From Bacillus sp. AFS037270 (lineage in GTDB: Bacteria > Bacillota > Bacilli > Bacillales_B > DSM-18226), in the NCBI RefSeq assembly GCF_002585305.1, contig NZ_NUNF01000030.1, positions 11,710 to 75,709 on the forward strand: a stretch of 64,000 bases of DNA, given 5' to 3'. The notes below the pieces were generated by a model that was not told the DNA's origin, searched no databases, and was given only the letters and a program-made list of their open reading frames with translations. Positions within the stretch are counted from its first letter, which is position 1; each line of letters begins with the position of its first letter. Positions 25,794 through 33,113 of the stretch are shown one piece after another. The position numbers and the translations under genes were made by a program.

Positions 25794-26033
25794 TTGAAAG
25801 CAATAATGGTTGTTTTTATATTAGCCGGAGGGATGTTCGGCTTAATTATTCTCCTTGATTTTATTATGGGAACAGCGCCAAACTTGCTTATCTTGAAGGC
25901 CTTAAACCCATTCCGAGTAATGGAACCCGCTGAATACGTGATTGTGTTTTTATTTGGCCTCTTCTTTTGCATTCGATTGCTTAAGTCTTACTTTAAAAAG
26001 AAGAAAAAACAGAATGAGTCACAAACCAACTGA
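25794..26033 (+). CDS. small membrane protein, 79 residues
   Basis: Two hydrophobic helices (about residues 4-28 and 44-62) and a very basic C-terminal tail (KSYFKKKKKQNE). The TTG start at 25794 follows GAGGGTGAAC at good spacing, while the ATG at 25779 has no convincing site. I do not recognise the family. Lying next to the ger operon and the holin-like gene, it may be sporulation-linked, but nothing in the sequence shows this. Confidence 0.6.
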   Translation: MKAIMVVFILAGGMFGLIILLDFIMGTAPNLLILKALNPFRVMEPAEYVIVFLFGLFFCIRLLKSYFKKKKKQNESQTN

Positions 26034-26063
26034 CTTATGTTTAGGCTTTTACATTGACCCAAA

Positions 26064-26101
26064 AAGAAAAGAACTCCAGCTTTAGCTTGAGCTCTTTTCT
26101 T
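26064..26101. terminator. bidirectional terminator overlapping the end of the next ORF
   Basis: AAGAAAAGAACTCCAGCT and AGCTTGAGCTCTTTTCTT form a long stem with one bulge. The right arm contains the stop region of the converging minus-strand gene. Confidence 0.75.
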
Positions 26102-26291
26102 GATGATTTGTTTCGATATCGATTGATTTTTTTCGCTTAAAGAATCCCAATACAACAAACAAGCGATTTTTCCATTTACTTCTCATCTGGTTGTTTTTAC
26201 CATATACATACCGATTCCAACCATAGTAAATAGATTCCTCTAAAAAGATAATCAGTAAGAAAGCCCCTGAAATCATAAACCAGACTGACAT
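26082..26291 (-). CDS. small single-helix membrane protein, 69 residues
   Basis: One strong hydrophobic helix (about residues 3-18) followed by a basic region with KWKNRLFVVLGFFKRKKS. The ATG follows GAGAGGGGG at good spacing, which supports real translation. I do not recognise the family. Its stop falls inside the shared terminator hairpin. Confidence 0.6.
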   Translation of the reverse strand: MSVWFMISGAFLLIIFLEESIYYGWNRYVYGKNNQMRSKWKNRLFVVLGFFKRKKSIDIETNHQEKSSS

Positions 26292-26453
26292 TTTAATGCC
26301 CCCTCTCTGCTGAATAGTTCATCCTTTACTCAGAAACTTATTCAAGAAGGGCCTCCTTTCCTGTCATTTTCTTCCTATTAATCTATATATTTTATCTTAT
26401 CAAAATTTTTCCAACTTGTAGACAATTTGCTAAAAATTATATTTCCCTTTAGA

Positions 26454-26729
26454 TTATTTTGGCTCTTTATATTTTAACGCTTGCTCGCTGTCCTTATATC
26501 CTTTGGTTGTCGGATCTTGGATAATCCCTAACAAGGATAACAACACAAACACTGCATTAACTAATGTTAAAATCGAATTTTGGATTGAATCCGTTAATTG
26601 AAAATGAACGAGTCCCATTGAATGTAAACCAGATAAAACCAGTTCCGCTACGATCATAAGCTGTGAAAGAAAGGCAATCACCCAATTCCGGTTTTTAAAG
26701 CGGACTTTCCAGTTAATCAATCTCCCCAC
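26454..26729 (-). CDS. phi-LC3-family phage-type holin, orphan
   Basis: A 91-residue protein with INWKVRFKNRNWVIAFLSQL at the start, two hydrophobic helices (about 15-40 and 50-70), and the typical LGIIQDPTTKGYKDSEQALKY ending. These traits match phage phi-LC3-type holins, which make holes in the membrane for endolysin. No lysin, tail or other phage gene is nearby. Such orphan holins in Bacilli are thought to have host roles; here the role is not known. The neighbour is a class A PBP. Confidence 0.85.
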   Translation of the reverse strand: MGRLINWKVRFKNRNWVIAFLSQLMIVAELVLSGLHSMGLVHFQLTDSIQNSILTLVNAVFVLLSLLGIIQDPTTKGYKDSEQALKYKEPK

Positions 26730-26891
26730 CCCTTTCTTATTCTTTTTCTATTAATTAATATATGCTTACGATATGGAATGGTTGTCCACATATGTCATAG
26801 ATGCCCATCCTTTAGCTAAATATTGGTCTTTTTCGTCTAGAAATTCTATAATAAAGAAATCGAAAATTTCTTTTGAAAGTTAGGAGATAGC

Positions 26892-28994
26892 ATGGAAAAA
26901 TTACAGCCCATTTGGGGAATGCTTGTCGGGTTCTGGAAAAGAAGACATTTAACCCAAATTTTATTATTATTACTTCTATTCGTAGTATTAGTAACGATTG
27001 CTTATTTTGGCTGGCTGGCATCAAGGGCCAACGTTGACCAATTAAAACAAGGCTTAAGTCAGCCAACGGTTATTTACGATAAAGATGGAGAGGTCGCCAG
27101 CAATGTAGCTACCAATCGAACGAAGGGCATATCTATTAATGAAGTACCTAAGTATGTCCCTAACGCGGTAGTGGCGATAGAGGATGAGCGTTTCTATGAA
27201 CATGGCGGCTTTGATATAAAAGGAATCGCCCGTGCCCTTTTCGGGAACATATTTGCTGGAAGGGTTACGGCCGGCGGTAGTACTTTAACACAGCAGCTAG
27301 CTAAAAATGCCCTGCTCTCCCCTGAAAGAACCTATAAACGGAAAGCAGAAGAACTATTTTTAGCCGTAAAAATTGAAAAGGTTTATACAAAAGATGAGAT
27401 TCTGCAAATGTATTTAAATCAAGTTTATTTTGGCGGCGGCGCTTGGGGGATCAGCAATGCCTCAAAAAAATATTTTAATAAGGATATTAAAGATGTAACC
27501 ATCAGCGAAGCAGCTATGATGGCCGGCCTATTACACGCGCCAAACTATCTTAATCCTTATAATAACTATGATTTAGCGATGAAGCGCCGAAATGTTGTCT
27601 TAGCTAAGATGAAGGAACAAGGTATGATTACGGCAGATCAGTACAATACAGCGAAGAAAGAAAAGATACAACTTAGTGATGGCGGCGGAAGCAATATTGA
27701 GCGTAATTACCCATATTATGTCGATGCTGTTTTAAATGAAGCCATTTCTAAATACGGGTTAACACAAGACGAGATTTTAACTAGAGGCTACAGGATTTAT
27801 ACAGAAATGGATCAAAATTTACAAGCTGGGCTTGAAAAGGTTTATAGCAAAAATTATCTGTTCCCTAGCGGTATGGGAGGAAAAATGGTCCAAAGCGGAT
27901 CGGTTTTAATGGACCCCGCATCAGGCGGTGTTCGCGCCCTCGTCGGCGGCCGCGGTGAGCATGTTTTCCGTGGCTTTAACAGGGCCACCCAATTGCAGGC
28001 CCAGCCGGGATCCTCCATTAAGCCTTTGGCAGTCTATACTCCTGCCTTAGAAAATGGCTATAAATATTCATCTGTGCTTGAAGACAAGCCAACCACCATT
28101 GGGAACTACACACCGGAAAACTTTTCAAAAACATTCCAAGGGGAAGTACCATTGTATAAAGCCCTTGAAGAATCGTTAAATGTTCCGGCTGTCTGGCTGT
28201 TACATGAGATTGGCCTAAATAAGGGTTTAGATTCATTAAAGCGGTTCGGTATTCCGGTTGAAAAAGAAGACGAAAACCTTGCAATTGCTCTTGGCGGGAT
28301 GAGTAAAGGGGTTTCACCATTACAAATGGCTAATGCCTTTTCTGCTTTCGCTAATGATGGGGTCCGAGAGGATAGTCATTTGATTACCAAAATCGTCGGT
28401 CCGACTGGGAATGTGATTGCCGAGCGGGAAGAAAAAACAACTAAGGTAACCTCCAAATCAGTTGCGAATCAAATGACCTCGATGTTATTGAATGTGGTTG
28501 AGACAGGTACTGCAAGGAAAGCTCATATCCAAGGTGTTCAAATTGCGGGAAAAACAGGCTCCACTCAGCTGCCGTTCAGCGGGGTTAACGGAACGAAGGA
28601 TCAGTGGATGGTCGGTTATACGCCAAACCTTGTCGGTGCCATCTGGATTGGCTATGACCAAACTGACAGGCAGCACTACTTACCAAGTGCGAGTTCTTCC
28701 AATGTTGTTCCTATTTTTAAAGAGATAATGCGGGAATCTATCCGCCATCTCCCTAATGAAAGTTTTGAAGTCACCTCCATTAACGCCCAGCTTGCAGGTG
28801 AAGCGGCAACTAAAGAGAGTATCAATGATCAGGCGAAGGCCATAGGGCATGAATTGAATAATAATGCAAAGAAAATTAGCTCTACGATCAAAGAGCATGC
28901 CCCTGAGTTGAAAAGTGGACTTGAAAAAGCCTTATATACGATTGGGAAAGGGATTAATGCATTAATCGATAAAGCAAAGGTCCTTGGACAATAA
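26892..28994 (+). CDS. class A penicillin-binding protein (transglycosylase-transpeptidase)
   Basis: A 700-residue bifunctional peptidoglycan synthase. An N-terminal membrane anchor at about 20-42 is followed by the GT51 domain with IEDERFYEHGGFDIKG (catalytic Glu) near residue 97 and GGSTLTQQLAKN. The transpeptidase domain has SSIK (catalytic Ser) near residue 376, SLN near 430 and KTGST near 554. Length and build fit the PbpF/PbpG group used in growth and spore formation; I cannot separate the two. The ATG follows TTAGGAGATAG. Confidence 0.92.
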   Translation: MEKLQPIWGMLVGFWKRRHLTQILLLLLLFVVLVTIAYFGWLASRANVDQLKQGLSQPTVIYDKDGEVASNVATNRTKGISINEVPKYVPNAVVAIEDERFYEHGGFDIKGIARALFGNIFAGRVTAGGSTLTQQLAKNALLSPERTYKRKAEELFLAVKIEKVYTKDEILQMYLNQVYFGGGAWGISNASKKYFNKDIKDVTISEAAMMAGLLHAPNYLNPYNNYDLAMKRRNVVLAKMKEQGMITADQYNTAKKEKIQLSDGGGSNIERNYPYYVDAVLNEAISKYGLTQDEILTRGYRIYTEMDQNLQAGLEKVYSKNYLFPSGMGGKMVQSGSVLMDPASGGVRALVGGRGEHVFRGFNRATQLQAQPGSSIKPLAVYTPALENGYKYSSVLEDKPTTIGNYTPENFSKTFQGEVPLYKALEESLNVPAVWLLHEIGLNKGLDSLKRFGIPVEKEDENLAIALGGMSKGVSPLQMANAFSAFANDGVREDSHLITKIVGPTGNVIAEREEKTTKVTSKSVANQMTSMLLNVVETGTARKAHIQGVQIAGKTGSTQLPFSGVNGTKDQWMVGYTPNLVGAIWIGYDQTDRQHYLPSASSSNVVPIFKEIMRESIRHLPNESFEVTSINAQLAGEAATKESINDQAKAIGHELNNNAKKISSTIKEHAPELKSGLEKALYTIGKGINALIDKAKVLGQ

Positions 28995-29000
28995 CCACTA

Positions 29001-29032
29001 AAAAAACTCCAGCTAAAACTGGAGTTTTTTTA
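29001..29032 (+). terminator. terminator of class A PBP gene
   Basis: AAAAAACTCCAG and CTGGAGTTTTTT form a stem followed by a T-run. The T-rich arm also reads A-rich on the other strand, so it may serve the converging ECF operon as well. Confidence 0.85.
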
Positions 29033-29722
29033 TTCTAGTAATCCATATTTCCGCTTAAACCTGGATAAAATCTTAATCCAAATCCCGCCAAAAACTACCA
29101 AGAAGAAAACATTGGAGATGGCATGAAAGGTATCAAAAGTGGCACTTCCAATCATATAAACGATAAACGCCTTCCAAGTTTGCGAGCCGCCGGACTGAAT
29201 CAGCGCGATAAATCCCCATAGGTTCATAATCCAGCCAAACAGGTAACCCCAGATAACCCCAAATACAATCTGCCCCCATCTTCTATTCATAAAGAGGGTA
29301 TTTCTTAATAGACCAGCAGTCAATCCAACCAAGCCCCATGCCACCATCTGCCAAGGTGTCCATGGCCCCTGCCCCATAATCATATTGGAAGCTAGAGCCG
29401 CAACTGCTCCGATCACAAAGCCGCTCTCAGCTCCAAACACATAACCGGACATCATAATCACAAAGGTCGTCGGCTGGACACTCGGGAGACTTGCAAATGG
29501 AATCCTGCCCACGGCAGCAATCGAAGCTAGTACGGCTAAAAGCACCAATTCACGAGGTTCTACCTTTCTAGTTTCAAACCGGAATAAAAAGAGAGACAGA
29601 GCTAAAAGAACTAGCCCAAAGCTAAAGCCTAAATAGGAATCTTCCCAAATATAATTCAGCCCTAGTAAAACTAGCATCATAATGAAAAGAAAACCGGTAA
29701 CTAAGGCCTTGTGTTTGCGCAT
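29030..29722 (-). CDS. ECF transporter S component (predicted cobalamin type)
   Basis: A 230-residue membrane protein with six or so helices. It is the substrate-binding subunit of an energy-coupling factor ABC transporter. Family traits: ELVLLAVLASIAAVGRIPFA near the start of the core fold and GFVIGAVAALASNMIMGQGPWTPWQM in the middle. The first codon overlaps the last base of the ATPase gene (TAATG). A cobalamin riboswitch at the head of the operon, together with two DUF4430 proteins, indicates corrinoid uptake of the kind described for CbrT; the substrate itself is inference. Confidence 0.86.
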   Translation of the reverse strand: MRKHKALVTGFLFIMMLVLLGLNYIWEDSYLGFSFGLVLLALSLFLFRFETRKVEPRELVLLAVLASIAAVGRIPFASLPSVQPTTFVIMMSGYVFGAESGFVIGAVAALASNMIMGQGPWTPWQMVAWGLVGLTAGLLRNTLFMNRRWGQIVFGVIWGYLFGWIMNLWGFIALIQSGGSQTWKAFIVYMIGSATFDTFHAISNVFFLVVFGGIWIKILSRFKRKYGLLE

Positions 29723-31344
29723 TACCGTGTGGCCTCCTCAAGCGTCATTGGGATTTGGCTATCCGATAACCCTCGAAACACCCTTTGCATCATCGTCGTA
29801 TAAAAGAAGTTCCCTTTGAAAAACTTCTCTGGTACGTCCTCAGATGTAATCTTGCCTTGAAACATCATCCCGCATTTGCTTGTATATTGTGCCGCAAACT
29901 CGACATCGTGTGTGGACATCAGAATCGTCATCCCAGCTGAATGGAATGATAAGAGAATCTTAGCTAAGTTCTCTTTTGAAATTGGATCCAAGCCTTTGGT
30001 CGGTTCATCCAATAAAAGCACCTCAGGCTTCCTTATTAGAATACAAGCTAAAGCTGCCTTCTGCAGTTCTCCGCCACTAAGGTCATACGGATGACTTGAC
30101 AATAAATGGGCTATTCCTAATTTATCCAACAGTTGCTTTACTTCATGACCATCCGTTAACTTCCACTGCTCCATCGTGATTTGAAGTTCTTTTTGAACGG
30201 TATCCTGAAGAAAAAAAAGCTTCGGATTTTGTGGTAAATAACCAATCTTACCAGCTAATTCATTCTGTTTATACTTCCTCAAGGGCAGATCATCAAAAGA
30301 CACTTTCCCACTATCAGGCTTTAACAAACCTGCAATAATCTTTAGCAAAGTAGATTTCCCCGAACCATTTCCTCCCAGCAAGGCATAAAACTCTCCTTGC
30401 TTTAAGCTCAGTTCAAGTTCATCTAAAATATAACCACTTTTCTTATCATAATGAAAAGAAAGATTATTTACTTTTACCCGTTCTCCTGTTTTCGGAAAGA
30501 CTCTCTCTGCTCCTGAAAAAACAGGCTCAACCTTCTGCTTTTGCACCCAGTCTCTTCCCTCTTTCACCGTTAAAGGAACACTGCCATGACCTTCCATACT
30601 TAAAAATAACGCAGGAATCTTTGGAACATACGCCTTATTAGAGGTATCCCATAGCTCACGAAGCACCTCTTTGGGCTCACCAGAAACTTTTAGCTGACCG
30701 TTTTGCATCATGATAATTTGATCAGCCAAGGTAAAGACTTCTTCAAGCCGGTGTTCCGCCATGATGATCGTCATTCCAAATTCTTCGTTCAATCTCTTTA
30801 TCATATCCATAAACTCCCGCGTACTAACGGGATCGAGCTGCGCGGTCGGTTCATCCAATAATAAAATGTTCGGCTGCATCAATAAAACAGATGCCAGGTT
30901 AATTTGCTGCTTTTTCCCGCCTGAAAGCTCTTCTGCTTTTCGGTTCAGAATTGATTCTGCGCCAAAAAAGTGGACTATTTCTGCCACTCGGTTTCTCATT
31001 TCATTTGTGTTCAGACCGATATTCTCTAACCCAAACACAATTTCATGTAAGACATCATCTGCGACAATCTGATTTTCCGGATCTTGAAATACGAAGCCAA
31101 CATCCCTAGTAAGCCCAGGTGTCTCTTGAACAAGCTGGCCATTTATTGAAATTCCTCCTGATAACGTCCCATGCGGCTGGATTTCTTTTTTTAGTAATCG
31201 TAAAAGAGTACTTTTTCCGGACCCTGAAGCACCAAAGAGAACAACAAATTGTCCTTTACAGATGTTTAGAGAAAGATTCCGAATGGCAGGCTCTGTGCAG
31301 TCCGGGTAGGTAAAGGTAACATTATTTAATTCGATAAGCGCCAT
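29722..31344 (-). CDS. fused double ATPase of an ECF transporter (EcfA-EcfA')
   Basis: A 540-residue protein with two complete ABC cassettes in one chain. Cassette 1 has Walker A GASGSGKST near residue 39, signature LSGGKKQQ and Walker B LLLDEPTAQLDP. Cassette 2, after a linker at about 245-290, has GGNGSGKST near residue 327, LSGGELQK and LLLDEPTKGLDP. In most Bacillaceae, ecfA1 and ecfA2 are separate shared genes beside ribosomal genes; a fused dedicated copy marks a self-contained transporter. It overlaps the EcfT stop by 19 bases, which suggests translational coupling. Confidence 0.92.
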   Translation of the reverse strand: MALIELNNVTFTYPDCTEPAIRNLSLNICKGQFVVLFGASGSGKSTLLRLLKKEIQPHGTLSGGISINGQLVQETPGLTRDVGFVFQDPENQIVADDVLHEIVFGLENIGLNTNEMRNRVAEIVHFFGAESILNRKAEELSGGKKQQINLASVLLMQPNILLLDEPTAQLDPVSTREFMDMIKRLNEEFGMTIIMAEHRLEEVFTLADQIIMMQNGQLKVSGEPKEVLRELWDTSNKAYVPKIPALFLSMEGHGSVPLTVKEGRDWVQKQKVEPVFSGAERVFPKTGERVKVNNLSFHYDKKSGYILDELELSLKQGEFYALLGGNGSGKSTLLKIIAGLLKPDSGKVSFDDLPLRKYKQNELAGKIGYLPQNPKLFFLQDTVQKELQITMEQWKLTDGHEVKQLLDKLGIAHLLSSHPYDLSGGELQKAALACILIRKPEVLLLDEPTKGLDPISKENLAKILLSFHSAGMTILMSTHDVEFAAQYTSKCGMMFQGKITSEDVPEKFFKGNFFYTTMMQRVFRGLSDSQIPMTLEEATR

Positions 31345-32204
31345 CGGAACATTCCACCTGCTTCAACTAGTAATGGGAAACTTAAAAACATGATATAACA
31401 AATGAAAACCGCTCTATCTATCAACGATAGATGCCATGATTCCATAATGGGGTAAACCGTTAATACACCAAACCCTGAAAAACGTTCAATTACGATAAAA
31501 CCAAAAAGACTTAATAAATAAAGGATTGCGATGATATCTGCTTTGTTTATTTTAAAATATTCATAGGATGAACGCGAACCTTGTCCGTATCCCCTAGCTT
31601 TCATAGAATCAGCGGTTTGAATGGCCTCCTCTAAAGAAAAGGTTAACAATGTTTGAACATAAAGCATTCCTGTCTTAGCTCTTGCCCTCCAGGTGCCATG
31701 ACTAACCGAGAGTCCTTTACTTTTTTGTACGAGCGAAATTTCTTCAAGCCTTCTTCGCATTAATGGAATAAACCGGAGCGTCAACATGAGAAGGACCGCA
31801 AATTGAGGTAACACTTTTGCAAAAATAAATAAAAGCTTGTTCGGTGTCATGATGATGTTGTAAGAAACAAATAAAGCAATAATCCCAATAATCGAGAGGG
31901 CATTCATTCCACCATAAACAACTGCCTCCAATGTGACACGATGTTCATATATTTCAACTAACAAATGCCTCCCCCTCTCATTGAATAGCGGGTTCATGAT
32001 CACCATTAAGAGGAATGTAGTAATAATGAAAAACCACCATCGCCGTAATCCGTTTAAACGATCATGGCGTAAATTAATCAAAATAACAACTGCGATGGAG
32101 CTGATTAAAAAAAGGGGATGCAGCATTAAAATAAGCAATGAAACAGCCCCGGCATAAAATAGAAAAGTAACAAGCGGATGAAAGCGATCAAACCGTAGCC
32201 TCAT
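31326..32204 (-). CDS. ECF transporter transmembrane component EcfT
   Basis: A 292-residue protein with several helices at about 10-130, then a long cytosolic coupling region and two more helices at about 225-275. Coupling motifs are visible as SKGLS near residue 165 and MKARGYG near residue 207, the second being the Ala-Arg-Gly motif that contacts the ATPases. The ATG at 32204 follows TTGGAGG; a TTG five codons upstream overlaps this site. It sits between the DUF4430 lipoprotein gene and the double ATPase and completes the dedicated ECF module. Confidence 0.9.
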   Translation of the reverse strand: MRLRFDRFHPLVTFLFYAGAVSLLILMLHPLFLISSIAVVILINLRHDRLNGLRRWWFFIITTFLLMVIMNPLFNERGRHLLVEIYEHRVTLEAVVYGGMNALSIIGIIALFVSYNIIMTPNKLLFIFAKVLPQFAVLLMLTLRFIPLMRRRLEEISLVQKSKGLSVSHGTWRARAKTGMLYVQTLLTFSLEEAIQTADSMKARGYGQGSRSSYEYFKINKADIIAILYLLSLFGFIVIERFSGFGVLTVYPIMESWHLSLIDRAVFICYIMFLSFPLLVEAGGMFRWRLSN

Positions 32205-32222
32205 CGCTTGTACCTCCAAATA

Positions 32223-33062
32223 TTATTCAGTATAGTAGCATGCAATCTGATCACCATCTTTAACCTTTATGACTCCGATGCTCTTGGTAATACTAAGACC
32301 ATTGTGTTTAAATACCCAGCCGCTTTTTGCACCATAGTCAAATTCATAGATATTGTCAATTCCTTCGATATAGGCTGTTGCACCGCTGCCTGTGGAATCC
32401 ACTACAATCCCTTTTGCTTTCGCTGCTTGCTTCACCACATCAAAAATAGTATACCCATCTTCTATTTTTACCTTTGAAGCTGAAAGGATTGTCCCGCGGT
32501 CTTTAGGACCTGTAATAGATATTGTTACCGTAGCGACAGGCTTTGGTGCAGTGACCGCCGGTTTAGGAGCTGGAGTTGAATTGGTTGTAGTGCTTGGTGC
32601 CGTGCTAGTCGTTTTACTTGTTGTCGTTCCGGTAGTTTTTTGGGTTGTCGTCCCTGTGGTTTTTGTTGTTGTCGTTCCGGTACTTTTTGTTGTTGTTGTA
32701 CCTGTGGTTTTTGTTGTTGTTGTTGCCGTATTTTTACTCGCTGTGGAAGACGTGTTGGCTGTTGGCTTACTTTCAGCGGGATTTTGCTGAGCAGGCTGTG
32801 AGCTTTGTTCGCTCTCCGTTTTCACTTCAGCCGGCTGTTCCTCCTTTGTTTCAGGTGAAGCAGCTGTCGTTTTCGCTTGTTCTACAGAAGTTTGTTGGTT
32901 TGTAACTTGCTCTGTATTATTTTCTGCTTTCGCTGTTACTTCAACAGTTTTTGTTTCTTTTTTGGAATCCTTCTCTGCACTGTCAGTTGAACTACAGCCA
33001 ACTAAGTTAAAGATTATAAATAGAATCGATATAAAGGAAGTAATTTTAAAAAATTTATTCAT
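32223..33062 (-). CDS. DUF4430 (transcobalamin C-terminal-like) lipoprotein
   Basis: A 279-residue predicted lipoprotein. The signal peptide ends in the lipobox NLVGCSS (Cys near 23). A long Ser/Thr/Lys/Glu linker (about 30-178) includes an eight-to-nine-residue Thr-rich repeat of the TTTTKTTG type. The C-terminal DUF4430 domain (about 182-278) has ISITGPKDRGTI, DGYTIFDVVKQAAKAKG, YIEGIDNIYEFDYG, SGWVFKHNG and VKDGDQIACYYTE. This is the same fold type as the second domain of transcobalamin/intrinsic factor. It probably passes corrinoid to the ECF transporter from the outer face of the membrane (inference). It lies 18 bases upstream of EcfT. Confidence 0.88.
   Translation of the reverse strand: MNKFFKITSFISILFIIFNLVGCSSTDSAEKDSKKETKTVEVTAKAENNTEQVTNQQTSVEQAKTTAASPETKEEQPAEVKTESEQSSQPAQQNPAESKPTANTSSTASKNTATTTTKTTGTTTTKSTGTTTTKTTGTTTQKTTGTTTSKTTSTAPSTTTNSTPAPKPAVTAPKPVATVTISITGPKDRGTILSASKVKIEDGYTIFDVVKQAAKAKGIVVDSTGSGATAYIEGIDNIYEFDYGAKSGWVFKHNGLSITKSIGVIKVKDGDQIACYYTE
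32600..32750 (-). repeat. in-frame Thr-rich tandem repeat within the lipoprotein
   Basis: On the plus strand GTTGTCGTTCC-type units of about 24-27 bases are repeated with small changes. On the coding strand they encode TTGTTTTK/TTGTTTQK blocks. They form the extended linker between the lipid anchor and DUF4430 and are coding, not intergenic. Confidence 0.8.
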
Positions 33063-33080
33063 GTCCTGCCTCCAATCAAT

Positions 33081-33103
33081 CCCCTCTTGGAAGCCAAGAG
33101 GGG
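33081..33103 (-). promoter_or_regulatory. intercistronic hairpin without T-run
   Basis: CCCCTCTTGG and CCAAGAGGGG form a perfect 10-bp stem with a 3-base loop, between the sorted surface protein and the lipoprotein genes. It has no following T-run. It may stabilise the 3' end of the first cistron or tune expression between the two. Confidence 0.6.
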
Positions 33104-33113
33104 ATAATGGTTT

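Noticed and set aside
26454..26729. Prophage marker
   Set aside because: Only the holin is phage-like; no integrase, lysin, structural or att-like sequences are visible nearby.
29030..31344. The ECF module as the general (shared) EcfAT of the cell
   Set aside because: The ATPases are fused and the genes are under a B12 riboswitch with their own S component, unlike the shared ribosomal-cluster ecfA1A2T.
32600..32750. Possible CRISPR-like array
   Set aside because: The repeats are contiguous, without unique spacers, and lie in frame inside a protein gene.
32392..32790. Plus-strand ORF rich in Val and Leu over the lipoprotein linker
   Set aside because: It is the mirror of the Thr-rich coding repeat; the minus-strand frame has signal peptide, lipobox and DUF4430.
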